This document shows positions 25,896-34,644 of a stretch of DNA of 64,000 bases, piece by piece; position 1 is the first letter of the stretch, and every line of letters begins with the position of its first letter. The DNA is from an uncultured Roseibium sp. (GTDB lineage: Bacteria; Pseudomonadota; Alphaproteobacteria; Rhizobiales; Stappiaceae). The notes under the pieces are model-generated. The model ran no database searches, was not told the DNA's origin, and was given only the letters and a program-made list of their open reading frames with translations. Made by a program: the position numbers and the translations under genes. Location of the stretch: the NCBI RefSeq assembly GCF_947499295.1, contig NZ_CANMNP010000002.1:248001-312000 (forward strand). The letters are read 5' to 3'.

Positions 25896-26258
25896 TCAGG
25901 ATTGTTTTTCCTGGTCTGGTTTTTCGCGCTTTAGATGCTGTGCCCAGGTCATAGACCACATGCCAAATGGCTCCAGCATGCCGAACAGTTCCAGACCCAG
26001 TGGTGTCAGTTGATATCCTCGCTCTCCACGCTCGATGAGCAAGCTGGCTCTCAGTTCCTTGAGCCGACGATTGAGCACAGTCGGAGATACGCTCTCACAT
26101 CGGTCCTGCAATTCTCTGAAGGTCATCTGTCCCTCCGAAAGCTGCCAGATGATGCCAAGCGCCCAATTGCGTCCTAGGAGGTCAAAGAGTGCCATGATCG
26201 GCTTGCCGGAGCGCGAGCCGCGCACAGGTTGGCCTGGTTGAGGTGACGATACCGGCAA
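25896..26258 (-). CDS. HxlR family transcriptional regulator
   Basis: Winged-helix regulator of 120 aa. The family core is clear: GKPIMALFDLLGRNWALGIIWQLS, TFRELQDRCESVSPTVLNRRLKELR and ERGERGYQLTPLGLELF. The typical near-N-terminal Cys of redox-sensing HypR/YodB members is not present before the helix (positions 1-30 have none), so another signal is likely. The start appears to be TTG at 26258, with an internal ATG (M22) too late to keep the first helix. Divergent from the EamA transporter, with nested dyads between them. Confidence 0.88.
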   Translation of the reverse strand: MPVSSPQPGQPVRGSRSGKPIMALFDLLGRNWALGIIWQLSEGQMTFRELQDRCESVSPTVLNRRLKELRASLLIERGERGYQLTPLGLELFGMLEPFGMWSMTWAQHLKREKPDQEKQS

Positions 26259-26268
26259 ATTATCCTCT

Positions 26269-26314
26269 TGCTATCTTTTGTGTAGCAAACTAGTGCTACG
26301 TAAAGAATAGCACG
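26269..26314. promoter_or_regulatory. Nested inverted repeats, candidate HxlR operator
   Basis: GTAGCA (26282-26287) and TGCTAC (26294-26299) form a perfect 6-bp dyad with 6-base spacing. Outside it TGCTAT and ATAGCA form a second, wider pair. Both lie in the 68-base gap between the divergent HxlR and EamA genes. HxlR dimers commonly bind such sites to repress their neighbour. Confidence 0.6.
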
Positions 26315-26326
26315 CGGATAATTGCC

Positions 26327-27220
26327 ATGCTTGGAATGATAGCGGCATCAACGGCTCTATTTGCCTCCATAGGGTGGGCAAGCGGGATCGTGATGGCTCA
26401 GATGCCCGCCAAAGCCCTGGGGGCGTTTGAGTTTACCCGCATTCAGCTCATATTCTGCGCGGCTCTGATGGCGGCGCTAAGCAGTTTGCTCGGCCTCTGG
26501 CCAAGCATTGACTGGCATCATTGGCCAGCTTTTCTGGTCAGCTCTCTCGGTGGAATACTGCTTGGAAATCTTGCGATGATCGAGTGCCTGCGTCAGGGTG
26601 GGCCTCGTCTCACCGAGCTGATTTTGTGTTTGAAAGCACCCGTGGTCGCTGGATTTGCCTATATTTGGATTGGTGAAACAATCGGGCCGGTGGACTTGCT
26701 GGGCGGTGTGATCATTCTTGCCGGTCTTGTGATTGCCATTCGATTTGGCAGCCAGGCTGAGCGGGAAGACGGCGTTGCCGGAAAACGCCTGTTTGGCGTT
26801 GTGATACTGGGGCTGTTGGCAGCAACTCTTCAAGGGGTGGGCTTTCTCGCGGTCAAACCGGCTCTGACCGCAGGCGCTGAACCGGTTGCGCTGACCGCCA
26901 TTCGTCTTCTTGGTGCTGCAGCCGTGATCTCGCTGGTTGGCATCTGTCCATCTCGGGCCGTGAGGGCGCAAACGGAAACCTCGCCCTATCTTCTTTTCAG
27001 AACGATCCTGCCCGGTGTTATCGGGTACGGGATTTCGTCGTCGCTGTTGCTCTATGCTTTTGCCAATACGCAGGCAGGAGTTGCCGCTGTTCTAGGGTCG
27101 CTTTCACCCTTGTGCGTGCTTCCGATCCTTTGGGTCACAAAGGGAAGAAGACCCAGCCTGGAGGCGATAGCGGGAACCATAGTCGCAATCATCGGCACAG
27201 CGGTTATTGTGCTTTATTAA
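26327..27220 (+). CDS. EamA/DMT family transporter
   Basis: Inner-membrane protein of 297 aa with about ten hydrophobic helices in two EamA repeats (about 5-140 and 155-297). Signature sequences are GFAYIWIGETIGPVDLLGGVIILAGL and its second-repeat partner AVLGSLSPLCVLPILWVTKGRRPSLEAIAGTIVAI, both shown here only as recognition marks. DMT proteins export or import small metabolites. Divergent from HxlR, which likely represses it, so export of the compound sensed by HxlR is a reasonable inference. Confidence 0.9.
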   Translation: MLGMIAASTALFASIGWASGIVMAQMPAKALGAFEFTRIQLIFCAALMAALSSLLGLWPSIDWHHWPAFLVSSLGGILLGNLAMIECLRQGGPRLTELILCLKAPVVAGFAYIWIGETIGPVDLLGGVIILAGLVIAIRFGSQAEREDGVAGKRLFGVVILGLLAATLQGVGFLAVKPALTAGAEPVALTAIRLLGAAAVISLVGICPSRAVRAQTETSPYLLFRTILPGVIGYGISSSLLLYAFANTQAGVAAVLGSLSPLCVLPILWVTKGRRPSLEAIAGTIVAIIGTAVIVLY

Positions 27221-27233
27221 CGGCAGACATGAA

Positions 27234-27256
27234 AATGCCGCCCATAAGGCGGCATT
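27234..27256. terminator. Bidirectional hairpin terminator between EamA and DnaJ-like genes
   Basis: AATGCCGCC (27234-27242) and GGCGGCATT (27248-27256) form a perfect 9-bp stem with a 5-base loop. On the minus strand it is followed by TTTC, making it an adequate intrinsic terminator for the DnaJ-like gene; the convergent EamA gene can share it. Confidence 0.8.
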
Positions 27257-27297
27257 CCTGATCGGTTGCAACTGCTCGCGAAGACATGGGGTCGGCC

Positions 27298-28284
27298 TCA
27301 GTCGAATTCCGGGCCACGGGCCCGATAAGGCGTGATTTCCTTCCAGGCTTTCATGAGTGTTTCCAGCTCTTCGTCATTGTGAGGCGGCATTACGATTTGC
27401 AGCTTGACCAACAGATCGCCATGACCTCCGGTCTTTGTTGGCAAGCCCTTGCCTTTCAGCCGCATGGTTTTACCGCTAGACGCGTTTTCTGGAATAGTCA
27501 GATTGACCGCGCCCGTAAGCGTCGGCGTACGGACTTTTGCTCCCAGAACCGCTTCATAGAGCGCCAGTGGCAAATCAAGATGCAAATCCGAGCCCTTCAC
27601 TTCGAACAGCGGATGTTGCCGGAAACGGATTTCGACCATGGCATCGCCGGCAGGTCCGCTGTTCTCGCCTGGATGTCCTTGTCCCTTGAGACGGATCTTC
27701 TCACCTTCGACAACCCCTTTGGGCAACGTAACATTCACGGTCTTGCCATTGGGAAGCGTGACCTGCGTCTTGCCGGAATTGACGATATCCTCAAGCGACG
27801 CCCGCGCGACGATTTCAGCGTTTTTGCCCTTGGCCTTGGATGCGGTCCGGGTTTGCGCACCGCCAGCAAAACCACCGCCGGGGCCCGCTCCAGCGCCGGC
27901 GCGGCCACGAGAGCCTCCCTTGCCAAAGCTGCCAAAAATGTCGTTCAAAATGTCATCAAAAGCGCCGGAGCCGCCCGCGTTCTTGAAGCCTCTGGAACTG
28001 CCGGCGGAGCCGAAGTCCTGGTGTCCGGTAAAGCCTTCAAAACCACCGGCGTGGAATTTCTGCTTGCCCTCTGCATCAATCTCTCCGCGATCGAACTGGG
28101 CGCGTTTTTCCTTGTCACCGACAATCTCGTATGCCTGGTTCGCTTCGGCAAAACGCTGTTGAGCACCCGGATCGTTTTTGTTTTGATCAGGGTGGTATTT
28201 TTTGGCCAGTTTCCTGAAGGCCTTTTTTATGTCGCCCTCGCTGGCGGATTTCGCCACCCCGAGGACGCTATAGGGATCACGCAT
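27298..28284 (-). CDS. DnaJ-like co-chaperone without zinc finger (CbpA type)
   Basis: Cytosolic Hsp40 of 328 aa that stimulates DnaK ATPase activity. The J domain starts at the chosen Met ([20 protein letters not shown]) and contains the invariant HPD in [14 protein letters not shown] Gly/Phe-rich linker (about 75-150) follows, then the substrate-binding C-terminal domains ([29 protein letters not shown]). The CxxCxGxG zinc repeats of true DnaJ are absent, so it is a CbpA/DjlA-class accessory protein. A longer start 39 bases upstream exists but adds a basic non-family leader. Confidence 0.92.
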   Translation of the reverse strand: MRDPYSVLGVAKSASEGDIKKAFRKLAKKYHPDQNKNDPGAQQRFAEANQAYEIVGDKEKRAQFDRGEIDAEGKQKFHAGGFEGFTGHQDFGSAGSSRGFKNAGGSGAFDDILNDIFGSFGKGGSRGRAGAGAGPGGGFAGGAQTRTASKAKGKNAEIVARASLEDIVNSGKTQVTLPNGKTVNVTLPKGVVEGEKIRLKGQGHPGENSGPAGDAMVEIRFRQHPLFEVKGSDLHLDLPLALYEAVLGAKVRTPTLTGAVNLTIPENASSGKTMRLKGKGLPTKTGGHGDLLVKLQIVMPPHNDEELETLMKAWKEITPYRARGPEFD

Positions 28285-28483
28285 TCGTCTCACCAGGTTT
28301 CTAAAGATTTTCCGGCCTACCAACCCACGCTAAAACGCTCCGGACACAGTGCCTGCTCCGAAGCGCGCGATACCAAGGGGTCAAGTCCAACCGGACTTAT
28401 CTCTTATATCGGAACGAACAGGAGGAAATTCCACCCCTGTCCATGTCTGAAGCTCTTTGCTTTTAGCGTCTTTGTTCGAAGGA

Positions 28484-28951
28484 TCAAGCACCTGCAACGG
28501 AAAGAGTCGTTACGGCGAATTTCTCCGTGACATCACGGCAGGCGGTTCCGGAGTAGAGTTTTATACCTGTAATGGTGTTCGCCGTGGTCTTGAACGACAG
28601 GCAACCGGTCTCATTCAGCCCGGATGTTACGATGCTGGAAAGTGTGCCGGAATTTCCACTCACCGAATTAAGCCAAGGCAGTGTCAGGCCGTTTGTATCG
28701 TCGCTTGCGGTCAGGTCTGGTCCTATCGCATCAAGGTTTTCTGCAATTATGGAACGATCGTCCTGGTTAATGTCCGAATAGGCTTCATCGGCCGTGGAGG
28801 CGATCGAGCCGGTCAATATCGTAGGGGTGTCGACATTATTGCTTCCGACTGGCACCGACACCTGGCTGCAGCCTGCAACAGTTGCCCCAGCCACGAACAG
28901 AGCGGCGGCAAAGGGCTGGATCTTGATGTGCCTGGCAGTATATGAACGCAT
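28484..28951 (-). CDS. Surface lipoprotein, RT0821/Lpp0805 family-like
   Basis: Exported protein of about 155 aa. The basic start and hydrophobic segment [15 protein letters not shown] end in a lipobox with the lipidated Cys, followed by SQVSVPVG. The C-terminal part [18 protein letters not shown], then [20 protein letters not shown] and SGTACRD matches the RT0821/Lpp0805 surface-antigen pattern (a 17-kDa antigen relative). The start at 28951 is one of three close ATG codons and is not settled. Divergent from pdxH. Probably an envelope structural protein. Confidence 0.8.
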   Translation of the reverse strand: MRSYTARHIKIQPFAAALFVAGATVAGCSQVSVPVGSNNVDTPTILTGSIASTADEAYSDINQDDRSIIAENLDAIGPDLTASDDTNGLTLPWLNSVSGNSGTLSSIVTSGLNETGCLSFKTTANTITGIKLYSGTACRDVTEKFAVTTLSVAGA

Positions 28952-29032
28952 ACGATACATCTTTTGGACAGCCCCCACGTGATGGCAGTCTCATGCCGCA
29001 CTTCAGGCTGTCGTTTCCTTCGACAGGTACCC

Positions 29033-29668
29033 ATGACAAACCTCAAAGATCCTCATGAAGAGTTAACAAATGGTGACTTCACTGAAGTCACGCAGCCATT
29101 TGATCTTTTTTCTGAATGGCTTGAGGATGCCAAAGCGTCGGAACCGAACGATCCGAATGCCTTTTCACTGGCAACGGTCGACCAAACCGGGCTGCCCAAT
29201 GTACGGATGCTGTTGCTGAAGGGATTCGACGAACGCGGGTTCGTGTTTTACACCAATTTTGAAAGCACGAAGGGCAAGGAGCTTCTTCAGGCAGGCAAGG
29301 CGGCCATGTGCTTTCACTGGAAATCCTTACGCAGGCAAGTGCGCATTCGCGGTCCGGTTGTTGAAGTGCCTGCTGACGAAGCTGACTCATATTATCAGTC
29401 GCGGCCGCGTGGCAGCAGGATAGGCGCCTGGGCCTCCAAACAGTCCCGTCCTCTGGAAAGCCGGTTTGCACTTGAAAAGGAAGTTGCCAAATTCACCGCC
29501 AAATTCGGCATTGGCGACATCCCCCGTCCGGAACACTGGTCCGGAATGCGGTTGGAGCCAGTCTCCATTGAATTCTGGCATGACCGGCCTTTCCGGCTGC
29601 ACGACCGGGTGCTGTTGACGCGAGAGGTTCCTGGTCAGAAGTGGAAGCGGGAACGGCTATATCCCTAA
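29033..29668 (+). CDS. pdxH: Pyridoxamine 5'-phosphate oxidase
   Basis: FMN enzyme of 211 aa that makes pyridoxal 5'-phosphate from pyridoxine or pyridoxamine phosphate, the last step of vitamin B6 synthesis and salvage. Family marks: [54 protein letters not shown] and the C-terminal [19 protein letters not shown] with final WKRERLYP. The ATG at 29033 gives the usual length; a start 69 bases upstream only adds promoter-region residues. A 7-bp hairpin overlaps the end. Confidence 0.96.
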   Translation: MTNLKDPHEELTNGDFTEVTQPFDLFSEWLEDAKASEPNDPNAFSLATVDQTGLPNVRMLLLKGFDERGFVFYTNFESTKGKELLQAGKAAMCFHWKSLRRQVRIRGPVVEVPADEADSYYQSRPRGSRIGAWASKQSRPLESRFALEKEVAKFTAKFGIGDIPRPEHWSGMRLEPVSIEFWHDRPFRLHDRVLLTREVPGQKWKRERLYP

Positions 29669-29679
29669 GGTCATAGCCG
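29654..29679. terminator. Weak hairpin between pdxH and corA
   Basis: CGGCTAT (29654-29660) and ATAGCCG (29673-29679) pair perfectly with a 12-base loop, overlapping the pdxH stop and ending 6 bases before the stop of the convergent CorA gene. No T run; probable shared terminator of modest strength. Confidence 0.35.
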
Positions 29680-29684
29680 GCTCC

Positions 29685-30659
29685 CTAAAGCAGCTTCTTC
29701 CATCGGAAGACAAGAAAGGTTGCCACGATGGAGAGCAGCATGAGCCCGATTGAAAACGGGAAGCCAAGTTCCCATCGCAATTCCGGCATCTTGTCGAAAT
29801 TCATTCCGTAGATCGACGCGATCAGGGTCGGGGGCAGGAAAATAACCCCGAGGACCGTGAAGATCTTGGATATCTGGTTTTGTTCCAGCGTTACCAGACC
29901 AACCGTTGCGTCGAGCAAAAACGCCAGCTTGTTGTCCAATGCATCACCATGCTCCTTGATGGAATGAATGTCTCGGCTGAACATCTTGACTTCAGCAACT
30001 TGGTCTTCGCTCAGATCAAACCGCTTTGCATGGGTGTTCATGTAGATGAGCATCCGGGCAAGGCTCGTACAAACATCGTGCATCTTGGTGACGTGAAGGC
30101 CGATTTGGCCCAGCTGCCGTATGGCATCCTGGTAGCTGGCGGTCTTCCGGGTGTTCAGTCCATCACCGAACACCTGAACAGCGAGCTCGTCATATCGTGC
30201 GGATGCTGCTTCCATTTCGTCTGCACAGCGGTCGACGATGATGTCGAGCATCGCAAATAGCACCGCGGGTCCACGATGAGCGATCGTTCCATCGCTCTGA
30301 ATTTTGCGGGAGAGCAGGGCAATGGATTTGGGTTCGCCATAACGGACGGTGACCAGGCGTTTCGCGTTGGCCACAAAGGTAACGGACGAGAGGATGGGAT
30401 CGATTGTGCGGGTGGCGATCGGAAGTTGGGCGGTCATGACAACCGCTCCAGGCTCCAGATAAAGGCGCTCAGACGTTTCGATCGAGGCGATCTCTTCGCG
30501 CGTCGGTATTTCCGCTCCCATCAACTTCTCGGCGGCCCTTTGCTCATCTTGTGATGGAGCAACCAGATCGATCCAGATGGATGTTGTTGGCAGCGGTGTG
30601 CCCGGAGCAAGTTCTATACGCTCCAGGCCGTTTACCGACGGGCAGTAGGCAATAATCAT
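29685..30659 (-). CDS. corA: CorA family divalent cation transporter
   Basis: Inner-membrane magnesium (or Co/Ni) channel of 324 aa. A large cytoplasmic domain is followed by the long stalk helix and two C-terminal membrane helices. The selectivity loop is YGMNFDKMPEL (GMN motif), then SIGLMLLSIVATFLVFRWKKLL ends the protein with the basic tail. Standard length and start (MIIAYCPSVNGLERIEL). Convergent with pdxH. Confidence 0.95.
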   Translation of the reverse strand: MIIAYCPSVNGLERIELAPGTPLPTTSIWIDLVAPSQDEQRAAEKLMGAEIPTREEIASIETSERLYLEPGAVVMTAQLPIATRTIDPILSSVTFVANAKRLVTVRYGEPKSIALLSRKIQSDGTIAHRGPAVLFAMLDIIVDRCADEMEAASARYDELAVQVFGDGLNTRKTASYQDAIRQLGQIGLHVTKMHDVCTSLARMLIYMNTHAKRFDLSEDQVAEVKMFSRDIHSIKEHGDALDNKLAFLLDATVGLVTLEQNQISKIFTVLGVIFLPPTLIASIYGMNFDKMPELRWELGFPFSIGLMLLSIVATFLVFRWKKLL

Positions 30660-30808
30660 TCAAGCTGTCTCCGCTGGAACACATATCGTGTCCGGATCAG
30701 CGGCAGTTTGCCCAAGTGATCATGCGGCGGCAACCTTGTTTGCCGAGCCCAGATCCTCAGATGAGGACGTTGGCGACATCGTAGGCTGGCGCTTGCAGTG
30801 CCAAAAGC

Positions 30809-30949
30809 TTACTTTTTCTTTTTCTCTGCGCCTGCGTTTTTGCAGATAGCAGCTGCAGTAATCGCGGCAATGCCGACCGGCTTGTACTGATTGACAAGTT
30901 TCGCTCCAGAAGAAGCGATTGTGGACGGCCGGGAGATTTGTTCAGACAT
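30809..30949 (-). CDS. Possible 46-aa small protein
   Basis: An ATG-started frame encodes a Ser/Thr-rich start (MSEQISRPSTIASSG), a short segment NQYKPVGIAAITAAAICKNAG and a lysine tail AEKKKK. The composition looks more protein-like than the overlapping frames in this otherwise empty 575-base region (30660-31234). A weak GGA lies 8-10 bases upstream. No family recognised. Around it a 6-bp palindrome TCCTCA/TGAGGA (30754-30767) is visible. Confidence 0.4.
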   Translation of the reverse strand: MSEQISRPSTIASSGAKLVNQYKPVGIAAITAAAICKNAGAEKKKK

Positions 30950-31211
30950 TTGTCAGGTCCGTTGTAGTCCAGTGCCCGCGATACTGGTTTACACATTGAT
31001 TTTGTGCGGGCGCGCTGCATTTGGTGTCCAATTGCGGCAAACGGAAGGCAGTTTGAAAAGTCGCCCACATTTGATGCCAGGACCCAATAAGTATGTGCTT
31101 ATTGCCGCGTTCGGGCCAGTCAAATACCATAACAGGATGTAACGATAATTCTGCGAATTTGAAGAAGGCGGGTAATCTTTTATTTACTTGTTTCCGGTTT
31201 GGCCAAGTAAA

Positions 31212-31224
31212 GCGCCATAGGCGC
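31212..31224. terminator. Short GC hairpin after the DUF4870-like gene
   Basis: GCGCC-ATA-GGCGC is a perfect 5-bp hairpin, read on the minus strand just after the stop at 31235 and followed by TTTACTT. Weak terminator candidate. Confidence 0.3.
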
Positions 31225-31234
31225 AAGTTGGACG

Positions 31235-31672
31235 CTAAATAAAATAGGTTCTGTGGTTCCTCAGAGTTAGGCCGCGCGTCGTGCAGATCAAACCATGGCT
31301 GCAGCGCAGTACCGTCAGAACCAGTGCGGCACCTGCAAAGGCAAGACCAGCAAAAATGAGGAGCGACGACAGGGAAGCCCCCAATACAATCAACAGGCAA
31401 CCGGTCAGTGAACCGATCACCAAAAGCGCAATGGTTGTGCGCAGATAGTGGTAGTGAGCTTGAAATTCTTCGTTTTGCGTTTCAGCAAACAGGATTGCGA
31501 ACAAAAGGGCGACCGGACACAACATGACCGACAGTGTCATCAGGTAACATAGAAAGATGTTGCTACGGCTGGACAGGAAGAACGAACGCAACCGCATACC
31601 TGGATTGCGGTTCTTATCGTCAGTATTTTGCACCAGATTTTCCACCGGATGACCTGAGCCCATACCGGGCAT
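31235..31672 (-). CDS. DUF4870-like small membrane protein
   Basis: Protein of up to 145 aa with three hydrophobic helices. The order YLMTLSVMLCPVALLFAI, a loop AHYHYLRTTIALLVIGS, and a final helix ending LRCSHGLICTTRGLTLRNH matches the DUF4870/Tic20-like pattern (HYRFQIRT... GL..L..G). The first 25 residues are polar and the start may be the internal Met at residue 26. Function unknown. Confidence 0.7.
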   Translation of the reverse strand: MPGMGSGHPVENLVQNTDDKNRNPGMRLRSFFLSSRSNIFLCYLMTLSVMLCPVALLFAILFAETQNEEFQAHYHYLRTTIALLVIGSLTGCLLIVLGASLSSLLIFAGLAFAGAALVLTVLRCSHGLICTTRGLTLRNHRTYFI

Positions 31673-31863
31673 CCCTACCTTGAAGTCTTTTGTCTTTTTT
31701 CAGCGGTGCTGAATCAGACGTTTACTCAACCCTGTTTCTGCAAATTTATGCTTTGCTGCCCCGGAAAGTGAAGTTCATTTTTGACATTTGGTCTGTAAAG
31801 AAAGAAACAATCAGAACTTCAGTGTTGGCTTGCACCGCTTTAGGGCCAACGAGTTGGAAAGCT

Positions 31864-32847
31864 ATGAAACGTTACGCCGCCTATAAAACCAGGTCAGCAC
31901 CCGCAAGCCGAACTATCGGCGCGGTTGCTGTTGCATTGGCAGTAACCGCTTATCTGTCCAAGCGCTTCGGTTTCGTCGATGCGGATGTGTTTGCGCTTTC
32001 TCTTGCGGGAGCCGGGATAGCAGCGCTTCTCGCGGTCGGCCTCGCGCTGATTGCCTTTCAACGAATTTGGGCGCATGGCGGACCGGGCCTTCCATCCGCA
32101 TTGACGGGTATGTTTCTGGCCACCATTGCTCTGGTCGCACCTGGTATCATTTTGGGTATGCTGGTGCTTCAAGCCGGTCCAGACGACTTGTCGACCAACC
32201 GCATTGATCCGCCGGATATGAAAATTCAAGCTCTGTCGGAAGAGCAACCATTCCTTGGCTGGTTCAACACGTCGCTGGACACGCATCTCTGGCCCGCGAT
32301 CACACAGGTGACCGGTTCAGTGCCGGAGACATCCGGGGGATCCAGGCAATACCCGGATATCGTGCCGCGAAGATACCGGATACCGCCAGCGCAGCTGCAC
32401 GCAGCTGGTGCAAAAGCCGTCGATACTTTGGGATGGATTGTTGTTGATGAACTGCCTCCTGATCTTCTTGATGCCCCGACAAGATTGCAGGCCGTTGGAA
32501 CCTCACGGCTTCTGGGCCTCAAGCATGACGTCAGTTTGCGCATACGTCCGGACCCACTCGGTGCATTGCTGGATGTTCGAGCCCGGTCCCAGACGCCTCT
32601 CAAGGATCTGACCGGAAACGCGGACAATATCAGGCTGGTATTTGCCGAGATCGACAAGGTTCTGCTGGAGACATATGGTGATCTTGCCCGTCTTTCTGTC
32701 GATGAAGGCGAGCTGGAGGACGAGCCTGAAATCGTGCCGCTGCAGGAACCGCGTGACACGATACCGCTGCCCGGTTTCAAACCCTACTTCGAAGAGGAAG
32801 AGGCTTTGGAAGTTGACGATTTCGGTCTGACTGATCTGGAAGGCTGA
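31864..32847 (+). CDS. DUF1499 domain membrane protein
   Basis: Protein of 327 aa. Three hydrophobic segments (about 15-35, 42-65, 80-105) are followed by a DUF1499-type soluble domain: YPDIVPRRYRIPPAQLHAAG, then DTLGWIVVDELPPDLLDAP, SRLLGLKHDVSLRIRPDP and IDKVLLETYGDLARL. The acidic tail (EDEPEIVPLQEP and EEEEALEVDDFGL) is distinctive. The ATG at 31864 is preferred to a longer frame, which starts in non-coding-like sequence. Function unknown; family members are linked to envelope or photosynthesis-related stress in other groups. Confidence 0.82.
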   Translation: MKRYAAYKTRSAPASRTIGAVAVALAVTAYLSKRFGFVDADVFALSLAGAGIAALLAVGLALIAFQRIWAHGGPGLPSALTGMFLATIALVAPGIILGMLVLQAGPDDLSTNRIDPPDMKIQALSEEQPFLGWFNTSLDTHLWPAITQVTGSVPETSGGSRQYPDIVPRRYRIPPAQLHAAGAKAVDTLGWIVVDELPPDLLDAPTRLQAVGTSRLLGLKHDVSLRIRPDPLGALLDVRARSQTPLKDLTGNADNIRLVFAEIDKVLLETYGDLARLSVDEGELEDEPEIVPLQEPRDTIPLPGFKPYFEEEEALEVDDFGLTDLEG

Positions 32848-32848
32848 T

Positions 32849-33784
32849 CTAAGCGCACTTGCTGTAACGGCTGTTGAGGCCGAGCCCGGGTGATGGTGTT
32901 ACTAAGCCACGCTCTACCAGATCTTCCAGTTGAGCAAAAACCGACAGTCCAGCGGCAGGATGCAGGGCCGGGTTCACATCGGCATAAAGCACGGCCACAA
33001 TTTCCGGAATGCTCTTATCGCCATTTGCCAACTGGATCAGGATTGCTTGTTCACGCGCAAGCCTATGCTGTTTCAAGTCCTGCACATACTGAATTGCATC
33101 TCGAATAAGACCGCCATGACCTGGACAATAGAGCTGTTCTGGACGCGCCAGAAGCCTATCCAGAGATGTCATGTAGTCGCGCATGTTGCCGTCCGGCGGT
33201 GCCACGATGGATGTCGACCACCCCATCACATGATCGGCCGACAACAAGAGGTCGGCGCCATCAAGTGCGAAACAGAGATGATTGGCGGTGTGTCCTGGCG
33301 TTGAAATGGTTTCCAGCGCCAGGCCTGCTGCACGAAAGACTTCTCCATCCTCCAGTTGCCGATCCGGCGCATAATCCTTGTCGCCGCTGGCATCCAGCGG
33401 ATTGACTTCGTTTTCCAGCAGATCTCGCGCGGCACGGTGAACACCGCACCCGACAATCTGAGCACCTGTTCTTTGTTTCAACAGTCTCGCGCCAGGTGCA
33501 TGATCGACATGGGTGTGGCTTACAAGGATAGCTTCTATGGTGGCGCTGTCCGCAGCTTTCAGGATCGCCTCCACTTGCAGTTCGTCCGCCGGACCAGGGT
33601 CGACGACAACGAGCCTGTCAGTGCCAAGCAAATAGCAGTTTGTTCCGAAAAACGTGAAAGGCCCGGGATTGTTAGCCGTCAAACGCCGGACACCGGGGAG
33701 GAGTTCAATGGCCTGTCCGTAATGGGGCGTGAAGTCTCTATCGTGCCGCAAATCCGAGGTGCCTTTTGTTTTGAGCTTGAACAA
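32849..33784 (-). CDS. MBL-fold metallo-hydrolase (LACTB2/glyoxalase-II-like with winged-helix end)
   Basis: Hydrolase of 311 aa. Metal site HTHVDHAPG near residues 90-98, with further histidines in ISTPGHTANHLCF and LLSADHVMGW and the C-terminal YCPGHGGLIRDA. Residues about 235-300 form the small winged-helix domain typical of the LACTB2-like group (LANGDKSIPEIVAVLYADV then QLEDLVERGLV). The start seems to be TTG at 33784, with no suitable ATG before LRHDRDFTPHYGQAIEL. Convergent with the DUF1499 gene with one base between stops. Substrate unknown; ester, thioester or RNA are possible. Confidence 0.9.
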   Translation of the reverse strand: MFKLKTKGTSDLRHDRDFTPHYGQAIELLPGVRRLTANNPGPFTFFGTNCYLLGTDRLVVVDPGPADELQVEAILKAADSATIEAILVSHTHVDHAPGARLLKQRTGAQIVGCGVHRAARDLLENEVNPLDASGDKDYAPDRQLEDGEVFRAAGLALETISTPGHTANHLCFALDGADLLLSADHVMGWSTSIVAPPDGNMRDYMTSLDRLLARPEQLYCPGHGGLIRDAIQYVQDLKQHRLAREQAILIQLANGDKSIPEIVAVLYADVNPALHPAAGLSVFAQLEDLVERGLVTPSPGLGLNSRYSKCA

Positions 33785-33974
33785 ATGATTACATGCGTCG
33801 CTTTCCGCCCCAATTCAACGACGAATTCGGCCCGGCCCATCGGGAATAATCCGGGACTTTCACACGTCATCTGTCTGACGTTTGAATCAGCTAGGCAAAC
33901 CGGACTTTGCCAATTTGGGCATTTCTATGAAAGATTGTCACTTGAACAAGATTGAACAGCCTTGGCGGAGCGTG

Positions 33975-34454
33975 ATGTCGCACGAAACTGAATGCCGGTT
34001 TGACAGCTTGCTGGACATGCCGAGGGAAAAGGCATTTTCCATGCTTGTCGATCGGCTGGATTTGTGGTGGTCATCTCCGTTTGCAGAAGACGCGCAAGGA
34101 GATGTGGAAGCTGGTGTTGAACCTTTTGCCGGTGGCAGTTGCTATGAGATCGACAGTGCAGGTCAGCAACGCGTCTGGGGCACCGTCCTCTCGATCGAGC
34201 CACCGCTTTTTATTCGTATCTCCTGGCAGGTCACGATGGAGGGCACGGAAATCGCGGATCCGGCGACGGCGAGCCGTGTCATGATCAATTTCCGGGAAGC
34301 CGGCGAGGCAACACGTCTTGAAGTGGTGCATAGCGAGTTCTTGAGGCACGGAGAGAGCGGCGCTGAATATCTCGAACGAATGCGTAGGCCGGAAGGCTGG
34401 CCGGACACGATCGCCAGATTGAAAAATGCGGCCCGTTCAGGTGCCTGGCGATGA
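33975..34454 (+). CDS. SRPBCC domain (AHSA1-like) protein
   Basis: Soluble START-fold protein of 159 aa from the ATG at 33975, which has GGCGGAGC upstream. Pattern ECRFDSLLDMPREKAFSMLVDRLDLWW, then AGGSCYEIDSAGQQRVWGTVLSIEPPLFIRISW and LEVVHSEFLRHGESGAEYLERM matches AHSA1-like proteins. Unlike the copy at 25335, no ArsR regulator is adjacent. Ligand unknown. Confidence 0.85.
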   Translation: MSHETECRFDSLLDMPREKAFSMLVDRLDLWWSSPFAEDAQGDVEAGVEPFAGGSCYEIDSAGQQRVWGTVLSIEPPLFIRISWQVTMEGTEIADPATASRVMINFREAGEATRLEVVHSEFLRHGESGAEYLERMRRPEGWPDTIARLKNAARSGAWR

Positions 34455-34556
34455 TGAAGTTTCAATCTGCGGCGGTAGATCAAAGTATTGCCTCTGTCGC
34501 CGGAATGACATGTTTGCCGTGCTAGACGGTGCACAGACCAGTTCTTCAAATTTCTG

Positions 34557-34591
34557 ATTTCGACCTTGTCAAACTACTACGACGTCGAAAT
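34557..34591. repeat. Inverted repeat upstream of phoR
   Basis: ATTTCGAC (34557-34564) and GTCGAAAT (34584-34591) are perfect 8-bp arms around 19 bases, about 54 bases before the phoR start. It may end the SRPBCC transcript or be part of the phoR promoter; no PHO-box pattern is visible here. Confidence 0.35.
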
Positions 34592-34644
34592 AGTGTCGGC
34601 AATTCGGGACGCCGATCTCAGGTTCACAATCACTTATCGAATTC

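Noticed and set aside
30757-31068. 103-codon minus-strand frame between corA and the DUF4870-like gene
   Set aside because: Arg/Ser-rich shadow overlapping the better 46-aa candidate; no ribosome site or motif.
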